64,000 nucleotides of DNA from Chersky-840 sp963838775 (GTDB taxonomy: Bacteria; Actinomycetota; Acidimicrobiia; Acidimicrobiales; UBA8190): the NCBI GenBank assembly GCA_963838775.1, contig CAWISP010000007.1, positions 1-64,000 on the forward strand. The letters are read 5' to 3'. Every line of letters begins with the position of its first letter. Position 1 is the first letter of the stretch. This document shows positions 25,128 through 34,000 of the stretch, piece by piece. The position numbers were made by a program, and so were the translations under genes. The notes under the pieces are model-generated. The model searched no databases. It saw only the letters and a program-made list of their open reading frames with translations, and was not told where the DNA came from.

Positions 25128-26138
25128 ATGCCGGTACGGATGGGGATCAACGGGTTCGGGCGCACGGGCCGGGCCCTGCTGCGCGCGGCACGCCGCCCGG
25201 AGCTCGGGCTCGAGGTGGTGGCCGTGAACGACCTCGGACCTCCCGAAGCACTCGTCCGCCTCCTGGCGCGCGACTCGGTGTTCGGGCGCCTCGATGTCCC
25301 AGTAACGCGCGACGAGGACGTCATGGTGGTCGGCCACGAGCGGGTCCGCCTGCTGGCCGAGCCTGAGGTGAAGGCGCTTCCGTGGGGTGACCTCGGGGTG
25401 GACGTCGTGGTGGAGGCGACGGGCAAGTTCACAGCCCGTGACCGCGCCGCCGGGCACCTCGACGCCGGAGCCCCCCGAGTGGTGGTGTCGGCACCGTCGA
25501 AAGGCGCGGATGCCACCTTCGTCATGGGTGTCAACGACGAAGAGTTCGATGCGGCCCGCCATGTGGTGATCTCGAACGCATCGTGCACGACGAACTGTCT
25601 GGCGGTGCTGGCCAAGGTTCTCGACGACGCTTTTGGCATCGAGGAGGGCTTCATGACGACGGTGCACGCCTACACCGGTGACCAACAGCTGGTCGACTCG
25701 GTTCACAAGGATGCTCGTCGGGCACGTGCCGCCGCGATCAACATCGTGCCCACCACGACAGGGGCGGCGCGTGCCACCGGTCTCGTGATGCCTTCGGTGA
25801 ATGGTCGACTGGACGGATTCGCATTGCGGGTTCCGGTTCCTGACGGGTCGGTGACCGACCTCGTCGTGAACCTTCGGGTGACCGCCACAGCTGACGATAT
25901 TCGGGCCGCCTACCGTGAGCGAGCCGCCATCGGATCCCTTGTCGGGAAGCTCGACTACAGCGATGAGCCGCTCGTCTCGAGCGACATCGTGGGCTCACCG
26001 GCATCGTGCGTGTTCGACGCCGAGCTGACCATGGCCCATGGCCGGATGGCCAAGGTGATCGGTTGGTACGACAACGAGTGGGGTTACGCCAACCGGTTGG
26101 CCGAGCTCGCGGCCCTGGTCGGCGCGGTCCGGCCGTAG
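25128..26138 (+). CDS. gap: Glyceraldehyde-3-phosphate dehydrogenase, type I
   Basis: Oxidises glyceraldehyde 3-phosphate with NAD(P) and phosphate. 336 aa. Rossmann start MGINGFGRTGRALLRA, the adenine-ribose Asp in VVAVNDLGPPE (Asp35, favouring NAD), catalytic Cys153 in SNASCTTNCLAV, His in MTTVHAYTGDQ, and the C-terminal WYDNEWGYANRL. The ATG follows AAGGAGG. It heads a likely operon with the porCAB-type genes (21 bp gap), so glycolytic NADH production and ferredoxin chemistry are co-expressed. Two DosR-like boxes lie upstream. It is probably a second, condition-specific copy. Confidence 0.95.
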   Translation: MPVRMGINGFGRTGRALLRAARRPELGLEVVAVNDLGPPEALVRLLARDSVFGRLDVPVTRDEDVMVVGHERVRLLAEPEVKALPWGDLGVDVVVEATGKFTARDRAAGHLDAGAPRVVVSAPSKGADATFVMGVNDEEFDAARHVVISNASCTTNCLAVLAKVLDDAFGIEEGFMTTVHAYTGDQQLVDSVHKDARRARAAAINIVPTTTGAARATGLVMPSVNGRLDGFALRVPVPDGSVTDLVVNLRVTATADDIRAAYRERAAIGSLVGKLDYSDEPLVSSDIVGSPASCVFDAELTMAHGRMAKVIGWYDNEWGYANRLAELAALVGAVRP

Positions 26139-26159
26139 TCGGCGGGGCGGGGGTATCGG

Positions 26160-26750
26160 GTGTTCCAGGTCCGGATCCACGGTCGTGGGGGCCAGGGTGT
26201 GGTCACAGCCGCCGAGATCCTGTCGGTGGCTGCCTTCGGCGATGGGCGTTTCGCGCAGGCGTTCCCGAGCTTCGGGTCCGAGCGCACCGGCGCGCCGGTG
26301 GTGGCGTTCTGCCGCATCGACGCCACTCGAATCCGCACCCGTGAACCCATCGTCGCGCCCGACGCACTCATCGTGCAGGACGCCACGCTGGTGCATCAGG
26401 TCGACCTGTTCAGCGGGTTGCGTCCCGGCGGCTACCTCCTCATCAACTCCGCTCGCAGCTTCGATGACCTCGGCCTCTCGGACCTCGTCGCATCCCACGG
26501 GGACGATCGGTTGCTGACTGTTCCCGCCACCGAGCTGGCGCTCGAGCACACCGGGCGCCCCGTTCCCAATGCCGTACTCCTAGGCGGCTTCGCCGCCCTC
26601 ACCGGAGCAGTCTCGCTCGATGCCGTTGTGCACGCCATCGCGTTGCGTTTTAGCGGGCCGGTCGCCACCGGCAATGCCCGTGCTGCGCGCGAGGCGTATC
26701 GCATCGTGGCCGGTCGAAGGGGTGTGCTCGCCGATGCTCCGCCAGCTTGA
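26160..26750 (+). CDS. porC: 2-oxoacid:ferredoxin oxidoreductase, gamma subunit
   Basis: 196-aa subunit of a pyruvate- or 2-oxoacid:ferredoxin oxidoreductase. Family start FQVRIHGRGGQGVVTAAEIL, then FPSFGSERTGAPVVAFCRI and, near the end, GRPVPNAVLLGGFAALTGAVSLDAV. The start is the GTG at 26160 behind a G-rich stretch. It overlaps the alpha-subunit gene by 17 bp. Subunit order gamma-alpha-beta is common for PorCAB/VorCAB; the real substrate (pyruvate, branched-chain or 2-oxoglutarate) is not settled by sequence. Confidence 0.88.
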   Translation: MFQVRIHGRGGQGVVTAAEILSVAAFGDGRFAQAFPSFGSERTGAPVVAFCRIDATRIRTREPIVAPDALIVQDATLVHQVDLFSGLRPGGYLLINSARSFDDLGLSDLVASHGDDRLLTVPATELALEHTGRPVPNAVLLGGFAALTGAVSLDAVVHAIALRFSGPVATGNARAAREAYRIVAGRRGVLADAPPA

Positions 26751-27987
26751 AGGATCACGGGCCGTCGCGGAAGCCGTCGCACTGTGTCGCCCGGAGGTCG
26801 TCTGCGCCTACCCGATCTCCCCGCAGACCCACATCATCGAGGGGATCGGTGCGCTCGTGAAGTCCGGCCAGCTGGTGGACTGCGAGTTCATCAATGTCGA
26901 ATCGGAGTTCGCGGCGATGTCGGTGTGCATCGGCGCCTCGGCCACCGGCGCAAGGGCGTATACCGCCACGGCCAGTCAAGGCCTACTCTTCATGATCGAG
27001 GCTGTGTACAACGCCTCGGGGCTCGGCCTGCCCATCGTGATGACGCTGGCGAATCGCGCAATCGGGGCACCCATCAACATCTGGAACGACCACAGCGATG
27101 CCATGGCGGTGCGCGACGCCGGGTGGATCCAGCTCTTCGCCGAGACCAACCAGGAGGCGCTCGATCTCCACATCCAGGCGTTCCGCTTGGCCGAGGAGCT
27201 GTCGATGCCGGTGATGGTGTGCATGGACGGTTTCATCCTCACCCACGCCTTCGAGGCCGTCGAGATCCCCACCCAGGAACAGGTCGACGCCTTTGTGCCG
27301 CCGTACGAGCCCAGGCAGGTTCTCGACCCCCATGAGCCCGTGTCCATCGGGGCCATGGTGGGCCCCGAAGCGTTCGAAGAGGTCCGGTACCTGGCTCATG
27401 TCAAGCAGCTTCAAGCACTCGATCTCATCCCGGAGATCGCGGCAGAGTTCGGGGGAACCTTCGGGCGACGTTCGGGGGGTCTCGTGAGCACCTACCGGAG
27501 TGAGGACGCCGAGACCGTTGTCGTGGCCCTGGGCTCGGTGCTCGGGACCATCAAGGATGCCGTCGATGACCTGCGGGACCAGGGGACGCGCATCGGGGTG
27601 GTCGGGATCGGGTCGTTCCGCCCCTTCCCCGTCGCGGCGGTGCGTGACGCTCTTGCTGGGTCCCGGCGGGTGGTGGTCATCGAGAAGGCGCTCGCGCCCG
27701 GAGCGGGCGGGATCGTGGCCACGGACGTGGCGATGGCGGTGGCGGGACTTCCGCTGCAGACGCACGCGGTGATCGCCGGGCTCGGGGGCCGTCCTATCAC
27801 CAAGAGCTCACTGATGGAGCTCTTCCGACTCGCCCAATTGGATTCGCTCGAGGCACTCACCTTCCTCGATCTCGACCGAGGCCTCGTCGAGCGTGAGCTG
27901 GAGCGCATGGCTCGCCGTCGCCGTTCGGGCCCCACCGCCGAGAACGTGCTGCGCGACGTCGGCATTGTGTCGGCCCGGGTCACGTGA
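26734..27987 (+). CDS. porA: 2-oxoacid:ferredoxin oxidoreductase, alpha subunit
   Basis: 417-aa thiamine-enzyme alpha chain. Opening LEGSRAVAEAVALCRPEVVCAYPISPQTHIIE and FINVESEFAAMSVCIGASATGARAYTATASQGLLFM are typical of pyruvate:ferredoxin oxidoreductases; a C-terminal transketolase-like part has VVALGSVLGTIKDAVDDL and IEKALAPGAGG. The ATG at 26734 lies inside the end of the gamma gene; the frame opens further upstream. With the beta chain it binds TPP between subunits. Confidence 0.9.
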   Translation: MLRQLEGSRAVAEAVALCRPEVVCAYPISPQTHIIEGIGALVKSGQLVDCEFINVESEFAAMSVCIGASATGARAYTATASQGLLFMIEAVYNASGLGLPIVMTLANRAIGAPINIWNDHSDAMAVRDAGWIQLFAETNQEALDLHIQAFRLAEELSMPVMVCMDGFILTHAFEAVEIPTQEQVDAFVPPYEPRQVLDPHEPVSIGAMVGPEAFEEVRYLAHVKQLQALDLIPEIAAEFGGTFGRRSGGLVSTYRSEDAETVVVALGSVLGTIKDAVDDLRDQGTRIGVVGIGSFRPFPVAAVRDALAGSRRVVVIEKALAPGAGGIVATDVAMAVAGLPLQTHAVIAGLGGRPITKSSLMELFRLAQLDSLEALTFLDLDRGLVERELERMARRRRSGPTAENVLRDVGIVSARVT

Positions 27988-27996
27988 GGAGGGAAC

Positions 27997-29034
27997 GTGC
28001 CTCATGAACCGGTGAAGTTCTATCAAACGGGCAGCTTTGCAGCGGGAAACCGGTTGCTGCCTCTGGAGCAGCGTTCTGTCCAAGCCGACGCCCAGCGGAC
28101 GAACTCGCTCAACTCGGGCCACCGGGCGTGCCAGGGATGTGGCGAGGCCCTGGGTGCTCGGTTTGCTCTTGACGCCGCCATGCGGGCGACCGGAGGCGAC
28201 ATGATCGCCGTGAACGCCACTGGATGTCTCGAGGTGTTCTCGACGCCGTACCCCGAGACGGCCTGGCGTATTCCGTGGTTGCACTCGTTGTTCGCCAATG
28301 CACCGGCGGTGGCGACCGGAGTGGCCGCCGCTCTCAGGGCCAAAGGGCGTACCGATACCCGGGTGGTGGCCCAAGCCGGTGACGGCGGAACCGTGGACAT
28401 CGGCTTCGGCTGCCTGTCGGGCATGTTCGAGCGCAACGACGACGTGCTCTTTGTCTGTTACGACAACGAGGGGTATATGAACACCGGTGTGCAGCGCTCC
28501 AGCGCCACCCCACCCGGGGCGCGCACCGCCACCACCGAGGCTGTCGGCCCTGATCCGGGAAACGCGTTCGGCCAAGGGAAGGACGTTCCGCTTCTAGCCG
28601 TTGCCCACGAGATTCCGTATGTCGCCACCGCAACGGTGTCGGAGCTGCGCGACCTCGAGTTCAAGGTGCGACACGCCATGACTCTTCGTGGGGCCCGCTA
28701 TATCCATGTCCTCGTCCCGTGCCCCCTGGGCTGGCAGAGCGCGTCGGCCGACACGGTCCTTCTGGCCCGGCTTGCCAAGGAGACTGGGCTCTTCCCCGTC
28801 TTCGAGGCCGAGCACGGCGAGATCACAGCGGTGTCGAAGATCCGCCGCCGCGTACCCGTCGAGGAGTACCTGCGGCTCCAGGGTCGCTATGGCCACCTCT
28901 TCGGAACATCTCCCCGGCCCGACATCGTCGATCGGATCCAGGCCATCGCAGATCGCAACATCCGCCGGTTCGACCTTTTGGACGACCACTCCGAGCAGGT
29001 GTCGAGCGCGGGAACGGGCGAACGGGGGTCATGA
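27997..29034 (+). CDS. porB: 2-oxoacid:ferredoxin oxidoreductase, beta subunit
   Basis: 345-aa TPP-binding chain. The iron-sulfur Cys motif begins GHRACQGCGEALGARFAL (about 42-59), followed by NATGCLEVFSTPYP and the TPP/Mg site QAGDGGTVDIGFGCLSGMFERND...CYDNEGYMNTGVQ. The GTG start at 27997 has GAGGAGGGAAC. The last Cys (VPCPLGWQ) completes the cluster-binding pattern of PorB. The stop overlaps the next ATG in ATGA, so the four genes are tightly coupled. Confidence 0.92.
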   Translation: MPHEPVKFYQTGSFAAGNRLLPLEQRSVQADAQRTNSLNSGHRACQGCGEALGARFALDAAMRATGGDMIAVNATGCLEVFSTPYPETAWRIPWLHSLFANAPAVATGVAAALRAKGRTDTRVVAQAGDGGTVDIGFGCLSGMFERNDDVLFVCYDNEGYMNTGVQRSSATPPGARTATTEAVGPDPGNAFGQGKDVPLLAVAHEIPYVATATVSELRDLEFKVRHAMTLRGARYIHVLVPCPLGWQSASADTVLLARLAKETGLFPVFEAEHGEITAVSKIRRRVPVEEYLRLQGRYGHLFGTSPRPDIVDRIQAIADRNIRRFDLLDDHSEQVSSAGTGERGS

Positions 29035-30659
29035 TGGAGAAGCCGTTCGCCATCACCCTCGACGTCGGTTCGAGCCTCGCCAACAAGACCGGATCCTGGC
29101 GAGTCGAGCGCCCCATGTACGTGGATCGCCTCCCACCGTGCTGCGACGCCTGTCCCGCCGGCGAGAATGTCCAGCAGTGGCTGTACCACGCCGAGGCCGG
29201 TCACTACGAGCAGGCGTGGCGGGCTCTCGTGCGGGACAACCCGTTGCCCGCGGTCATGGGGCGCGTTTGTTACCACCCTTGCGAGACGGCCTGCAACCGG
29301 GTCCAGGTCGACGAGGCCGTGGGCATCAACGCGGTGGAGCGGTTCCTCGGGGACGAGGCCATCGCACGGGGCTGGAAGCTCGAGACCGATGCCGCTCCTT
29401 CGGGCAAGCGGGTGCTCGTGGTCGGCGCAGGTCCGGCCGGCCTCTCCGCTGCGTACCATCTGACGCGCCTCGGGCACAGCGTGACGATCTACGAGGCCGG
29501 AGAGTCCGCAGGCGGGATGATGCGCTTCGGAATCCCCAAGTACCGATTGCCTCGCGAGATCCTCCAGGCCGAGATGGACCGGATCTTTGCCCTGGGGGTG
29601 ACCCTCGAAGTGAACCGCCATGTGACCGACGTTGTGGCCACGATGGAGTCGGACGGGTTCGACGCCGCCTTCCTGGCCGTCGGGGCCGAGATCGGCAAGC
29701 GAACCTACATTCCTGCTGGCGACACGTCTCGTGTCTTCGATGCCGTATCGCTCCTGCGGAGCATGGAGGGGGAGGCACCACCTCACCTCGGCAGGCGGGT
29801 GGCGATTTACGGAGGCGGAGACACCGCCATAGACGCGGCGCGCACGGCCCGGCGCCTCGGTGCCACCGACGCCGTGGTCGTGTACCGGCGCTCACAAGAC
29901 CGGATGCCCGCCCACGACATCGAAGTCGAGGAAGCCGTCGAAGAGGGCGTGTGCATGAAATGGCTCTCGACGGTAAAGGCTGTCGAAGGCGAGAAACTCG
30001 TGCTCGAGAAGATGGTGCTCGACGAAAAGGGATTTCCCCAACCCACCGGCGAGTTCGAAGAGCTCGCTGCTGACTCGCTGATCCTGGCCCTCGGTCAGGA
30101 GTCGGATCTGTCCCTCGTGCAAGGTGCCTCTGACATTGTTGTTGATGGTGGGGTGGTCCAGGTGGGCCCGGACATGATGACGGGACATCCCGGAGTCTTC
30201 GCCGGTGGCGACATGGTCCCCGCCGAGCGCACGGTGACCGTGGCCATCGGCCACGGGAAGCAGGCTGCCCGGAATATCGACGCCTGGCTGCAGGGCACGG
30301 TCCACCAACCGGCGCCTCGCCACGAGCTCGCCACGACCGGGATGCTCAACACCTGGTATTACTCCGATGCGCCCAAGACAGTGCGGCCCCGGCTCGATCT
30401 GGCCCGCCGGACATCGAGCTTCGACGAAGTGGTGGAGGGCCTCGACGAGTCCACCGCGCTGTTCGAGGCGCGGCGATGCATGTCGTGCGGGAACTGCTTC
30501 GAGTGCGACAACTGCTTCGGGATGTGTCCCGACAATGCGGTAATGAAGTTAGGTCCTGGCCTCCGTTACGCGTTCGACTACGACTACTGCAAGGGCTGCG
30601 GGATCTGCGTAGCGGAATGCCCATGCGGGGCGATCGTCATGGTGCCCGAGCCGACCTGA
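29031..30659 (+). CDS. GltD-like NAD(P)H:ferredoxin oxidoreductase fused to 2[4Fe-4S] ferredoxin
   Basis: 542 aa. N-terminal Cys cluster (RLPPCCDACPAGENVQQWL, then CYHPCETACNR) as in glutamate synthase small subunits; FAD site VLVVGAGPAGLSAAYHL (about 124-140); NADPH site VAIYGGGDTAIDAARTARRLGA (about 257-278); then GGDMVPAERTVTVAIGHG; and at the C-terminus two clusters, CMSCGNCFECDNCFGMCP and CKGCGICVAECPCGAI. It fills the place of the delta (ferredoxin) subunit and can hand electrons from the oxoacid enzyme to NADP, or the reverse to drive carboxylation. The ATG overlaps the porB stop. Not a true GltD: no large GltB subunit is nearby. Confidence 0.88.
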   Translation: MMEKPFAITLDVGSSLANKTGSWRVERPMYVDRLPPCCDACPAGENVQQWLYHAEAGHYEQAWRALVRDNPLPAVMGRVCYHPCETACNRVQVDEAVGINAVERFLGDEAIARGWKLETDAAPSGKRVLVVGAGPAGLSAAYHLTRLGHSVTIYEAGESAGGMMRFGIPKYRLPREILQAEMDRIFALGVTLEVNRHVTDVVATMESDGFDAAFLAVGAEIGKRTYIPAGDTSRVFDAVSLLRSMEGEAPPHLGRRVAIYGGGDTAIDAARTARRLGATDAVVVYRRSQDRMPAHDIEVEEAVEEGVCMKWLSTVKAVEGEKLVLEKMVLDEKGFPQPTGEFEELAADSLILALGQESDLSLVQGASDIVVDGGVVQVGPDMMTGHPGVFAGGDMVPAERTVTVAIGHGKQAARNIDAWLQGTVHQPAPRHELATTGMLNTWYYSDAPKTVRPRLDLARRTSSFDEVVEGLDESTALFEARRCMSCGNCFECDNCFGMCPDNAVMKLGPGLRYAFDYDYCKGCGICVAECPCGAIVMVPEPT

Positions 30660-30764
30660 CTCTGGTATCAGGTCCCCAGTCCGATCCGGGATGCGGCTGC
30701 TCCCAGAATAGATCCTGTTCAGCAGCGCGATCGGTTTTCGCATAAGGACATGTCGACCCATCCG

Positions 30765-31003
30765 ACTAGTGGCAGGTCACACTCGAGGCACCGGTGGTTA
30801 CATCCGTTGCACCAGTTGCTGTCACGGGAATGGTTAGGTAATAGGTGGCCGGATTCCCACCGGCGACGGGCTTGTGGGCTGTGAAGCTCCCCACGCCAGT
30901 GACGGAATGTCCAGGCGAGTTCAATTCGATCTGACAGGTCGGTTCCGTAGCAGTCGTGCCGAGATTGCTGACCTTTACTGCCACAGTGACCTGGCTCAGA
31001 CCG
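30765..31003. repeat. 239-bp repeat, truncated copy (partner 10957-11195)
   Basis: Same sharp ends as the partner. The two copies are about 20 kb apart in direct orientation and bracket most of the dormancy-type island. Confidence 0.8.
30766..31003 (-). pseudogene. Truncated copy of the beta-sandwich surface protein
   Basis: Encodes the C-terminal domain only (QVTVAVKVSNLGTTATEPTC ... ASSVTCH), about 79 residues, closely matching 10958-11195. The membrane anchor and start are missing; upstream sequence is the promoter of the cyclase gene. The frame is still open, so the copy is recent or under selection. Without signal or ribosome site it is unlikely to be expressed as such. Confidence 0.7.
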
Positions 31004-31069
31004 CCTCTCGGTGCCCTCCGACCACGCACGCCAGGGGGCGTATCCCAGAGGCGGCGTAGCATTGCGGAG

Positions 31070-34000
31070 ATGGCGGTGGTCTGTGGAGGGTGTGGGTCGC
31101 CGATCGGGGAGAAGGCGAAATTCTGCGCGGAGTGCGGCGCCAAGCTGGCCGGCGAGAGCACGGGCGACGTCCGCAAGACGGTCACGGCCCTGTTCTGTGA
31201 CCTGGTGGGGTCGACCAGTCTGGGTGAGCGCACCGACCCGGAGACCCTGCGGGCCCTCTTGGAGCGGTACTTCGCTGTGATGCGAGTGGCCCTCGAGCGC
31301 CACGGCGGGACGGTGGAGAAGTTCATCGGCGACGCCGTGGTCGCCTTTTTCGGCGTCCCCGTGACACGGGAGGATGACGCCCTGCGGGCGGTGCGGGCCG
31401 CTTTCGACATGCAACGAGACCTAGCCGAGCTGAATCCGGAGCTGTTCGAACGTTGGGGCGTCGAGCTGGCGGTCCGCATCGGGGTCAACACCGGCCAAGT
31501 ACTCGTGAGCGGCAACGCGGAGCACACGGTGGGCGACGCCGTGAACGTAGCCGCCCGGCTGGAACAGACCGCCGGGGCGGGCGAGGTGCTCGTCGGCGAG
31601 GAAACCTGGCGTCTGGTGCGGGAGTGGGCCGAGGCAGAGCCGGTGGCACCGCTCGAGCTCAAGGGGAAACAAGAGGCCGTGCCGGCATGGCGTGTGCGGT
31701 CAGTGGCCGGTGTCACCGAGGCACGTCACTCCGACGCCACTCTGCGGGCCCGGCTCGTGGGTCGAGATCGGGAGCTGGGGATGCTGGGCCAGTGCCTCGA
31801 GCGCGCCGAGGCCGATCGCAGCTGTCAATTGTTCACCCTGTTCGGCGCGGCGGGGGTTGGTAAGACTCGGCTCACCGATGAATTCCTGGCCACCCAAGCG
31901 CCGAAGGCTCGCGTGGTCCGGAGTCGGTGCTTGTCCTACGGAGACGGTACGTCGCTGTGGCCCCTCCTCGAGATGTTGCGGGCGTCCGCCGGCTTCAGTG
32001 GGACCGAGGGCGACGACGAGGGGCGGCGGCGCCTTACCGGCGTATTCGGGGACGACACGAGCGCGGCACAGATCACGGAACTCCTGGCCCCCCTGGCCGG
32101 CCTCGGGGGAACGTCGGCGGCCATCGAGGAGATCCAGTGGGCAGTCCGACGCTACCTCGAAGCTCTGGCCGGCTCGGACCCGGTCATTTGGGTAGTCGAT
32201 GACCTCCACTGGGCCGAACCCGCCTTTCTGGCCATCCTCGAGGACGTTGTCGACTGGACCCGCGATGCGTCGCTGGTCGTGTTGTGCCTGGCCCGTCCAG
32301 AGTTCCTCGACGACCAGCCCACCTGGGGCGGTGGGAAGCTGAACGTCACCAACGTGTTGCTCAAGCCCCTGTCGGCCACAGAATCCACGCAACTCGTCGA
32401 AGAGTTCCTCGGCGGGGCCGGCCTACCGACCGAGGCACTCGACCGGGTGGTATCGGGCGCAGGGGGGACCCCTTTGTTCGTCGAGCAGCTGCTGGCCATG
32501 CTGGTCGACGACGGCTTCCTGGTGTTTGCAAGCGAAGGGTGGCAGGTTTCGGGCGACTTGGACACCGTGACCGTCCCCCCGACCATTGGCGCATTGCTGA
32601 CGGCACGACTGGAGCGCCTGACGGCTGGCGAGCACCAGGTACTCGACGCCGCCGCCGTGGTGGGCCAGCTCTTTTACGCGGGGGCGGTGGTCGAGTTGAC
32701 GGCGCTCGAACCGCAGGCTGTGGCCGGTCATCTGCGCTCATTGGCCCGCAAGGAGATGGTGCGCTCGGAGCGCAGCGATATCCCCGGCGAGGACGGGTTC
32801 GCGTTTACGCACATCCTGGTGCGCGACTCGGCCTACCAAGCCCTGCCCATGCTGCGCCGGGCCGATCTCCATGAGCGACTGGCCCGCTGGCTGGACAAGC
32901 GCGCCGACGTCCTTGCCGGCGAGGCCGACGAATTCGTTGGTCACCACCTGGCAGAGGCCGTGGCCCTGCGTCGGGGCGTGGGCGAGATCGACGACGGTGC
33001 GCTGGGCCTGGAAGCGGCGAGGCGCCTGGCTGTGGTGGCCTGGCGGCTTATGGCTACGGACCTCACTTCTGCTTCCTCCCTCTACGCCCGGGCCGCTGAT
33101 CTAGTCCCGGGCACCGTGGCTGGATTGGATCTGAAATGGCGTCACGGTGTGGCCCTCTTCCGGGCCCAGGAGTTCGGGCGCGCTCGCGTCATGCTCGACG
33201 CGGTGCTCGGCGAGGCCGAGCAGTGTGGCGATCGAGGGTTATTCCTGCGGGCCCGGCTGGCATGGCTGGAAGTGGCCGCGCACACCGAAGGCGACCTCGC
33301 CATGGCCGACATCGACGTCGCCGTAGCTGAGGCCTTGAGTTATTTCGGCTCCACCGGTGACGACGAAGGATTGGCACATGCTTACGTCGCACGGCGCCAA
33401 CGACTGAACATGGAGGCCCGTTGGGAGCCGATGATGGAGATCTGCGAGAAGATTATCTACCACGCATCGCGTTGTGGCGATCACCATCTGGTCGAGGAAG
33501 CTCGAGCGTTTCGCTATGCAGCGATGTATTACGGGCCGCGTCCGTCCAATGAAGGTCTCCAACTCCTGCGCCAGGACGCGCTGTCGGGTGAGTCCACCCG
33601 AATCGCATACGGCACCCGCCGCATGGTCGAAGGAGTGCTCCTAGCCCTCGACGACCAGCCAGGCGAAGCGCGTGCTGCGCTGGCCGATGCTCGGGCCGCA
33701 TTCGAGGAGATGCACAGCGACATGCACCTCTTTCATCTTGCTTCCTGCTCCGCCAACGCCGAGTTCATCCTCGGGGACGACGAGGCGACGGAGCACCACC
33801 TCATGTTCATGTTCGACGAGCTGGAGCGACGGGGTGAACGGTCCTATCTCTCAACCGTGGCGCCCATGCTCGCGGAGATGCGTTTGCGCCAGGGCGACAC
33901 GGAGGCGGCGAAAAAGCTGGCCGCCATAGGGCGGAATCTGACTCACGAGGAAGACGTGGTCTCTCAATCTCTTTGGCGCATCGTAGAGGCCAAAGTCGCA

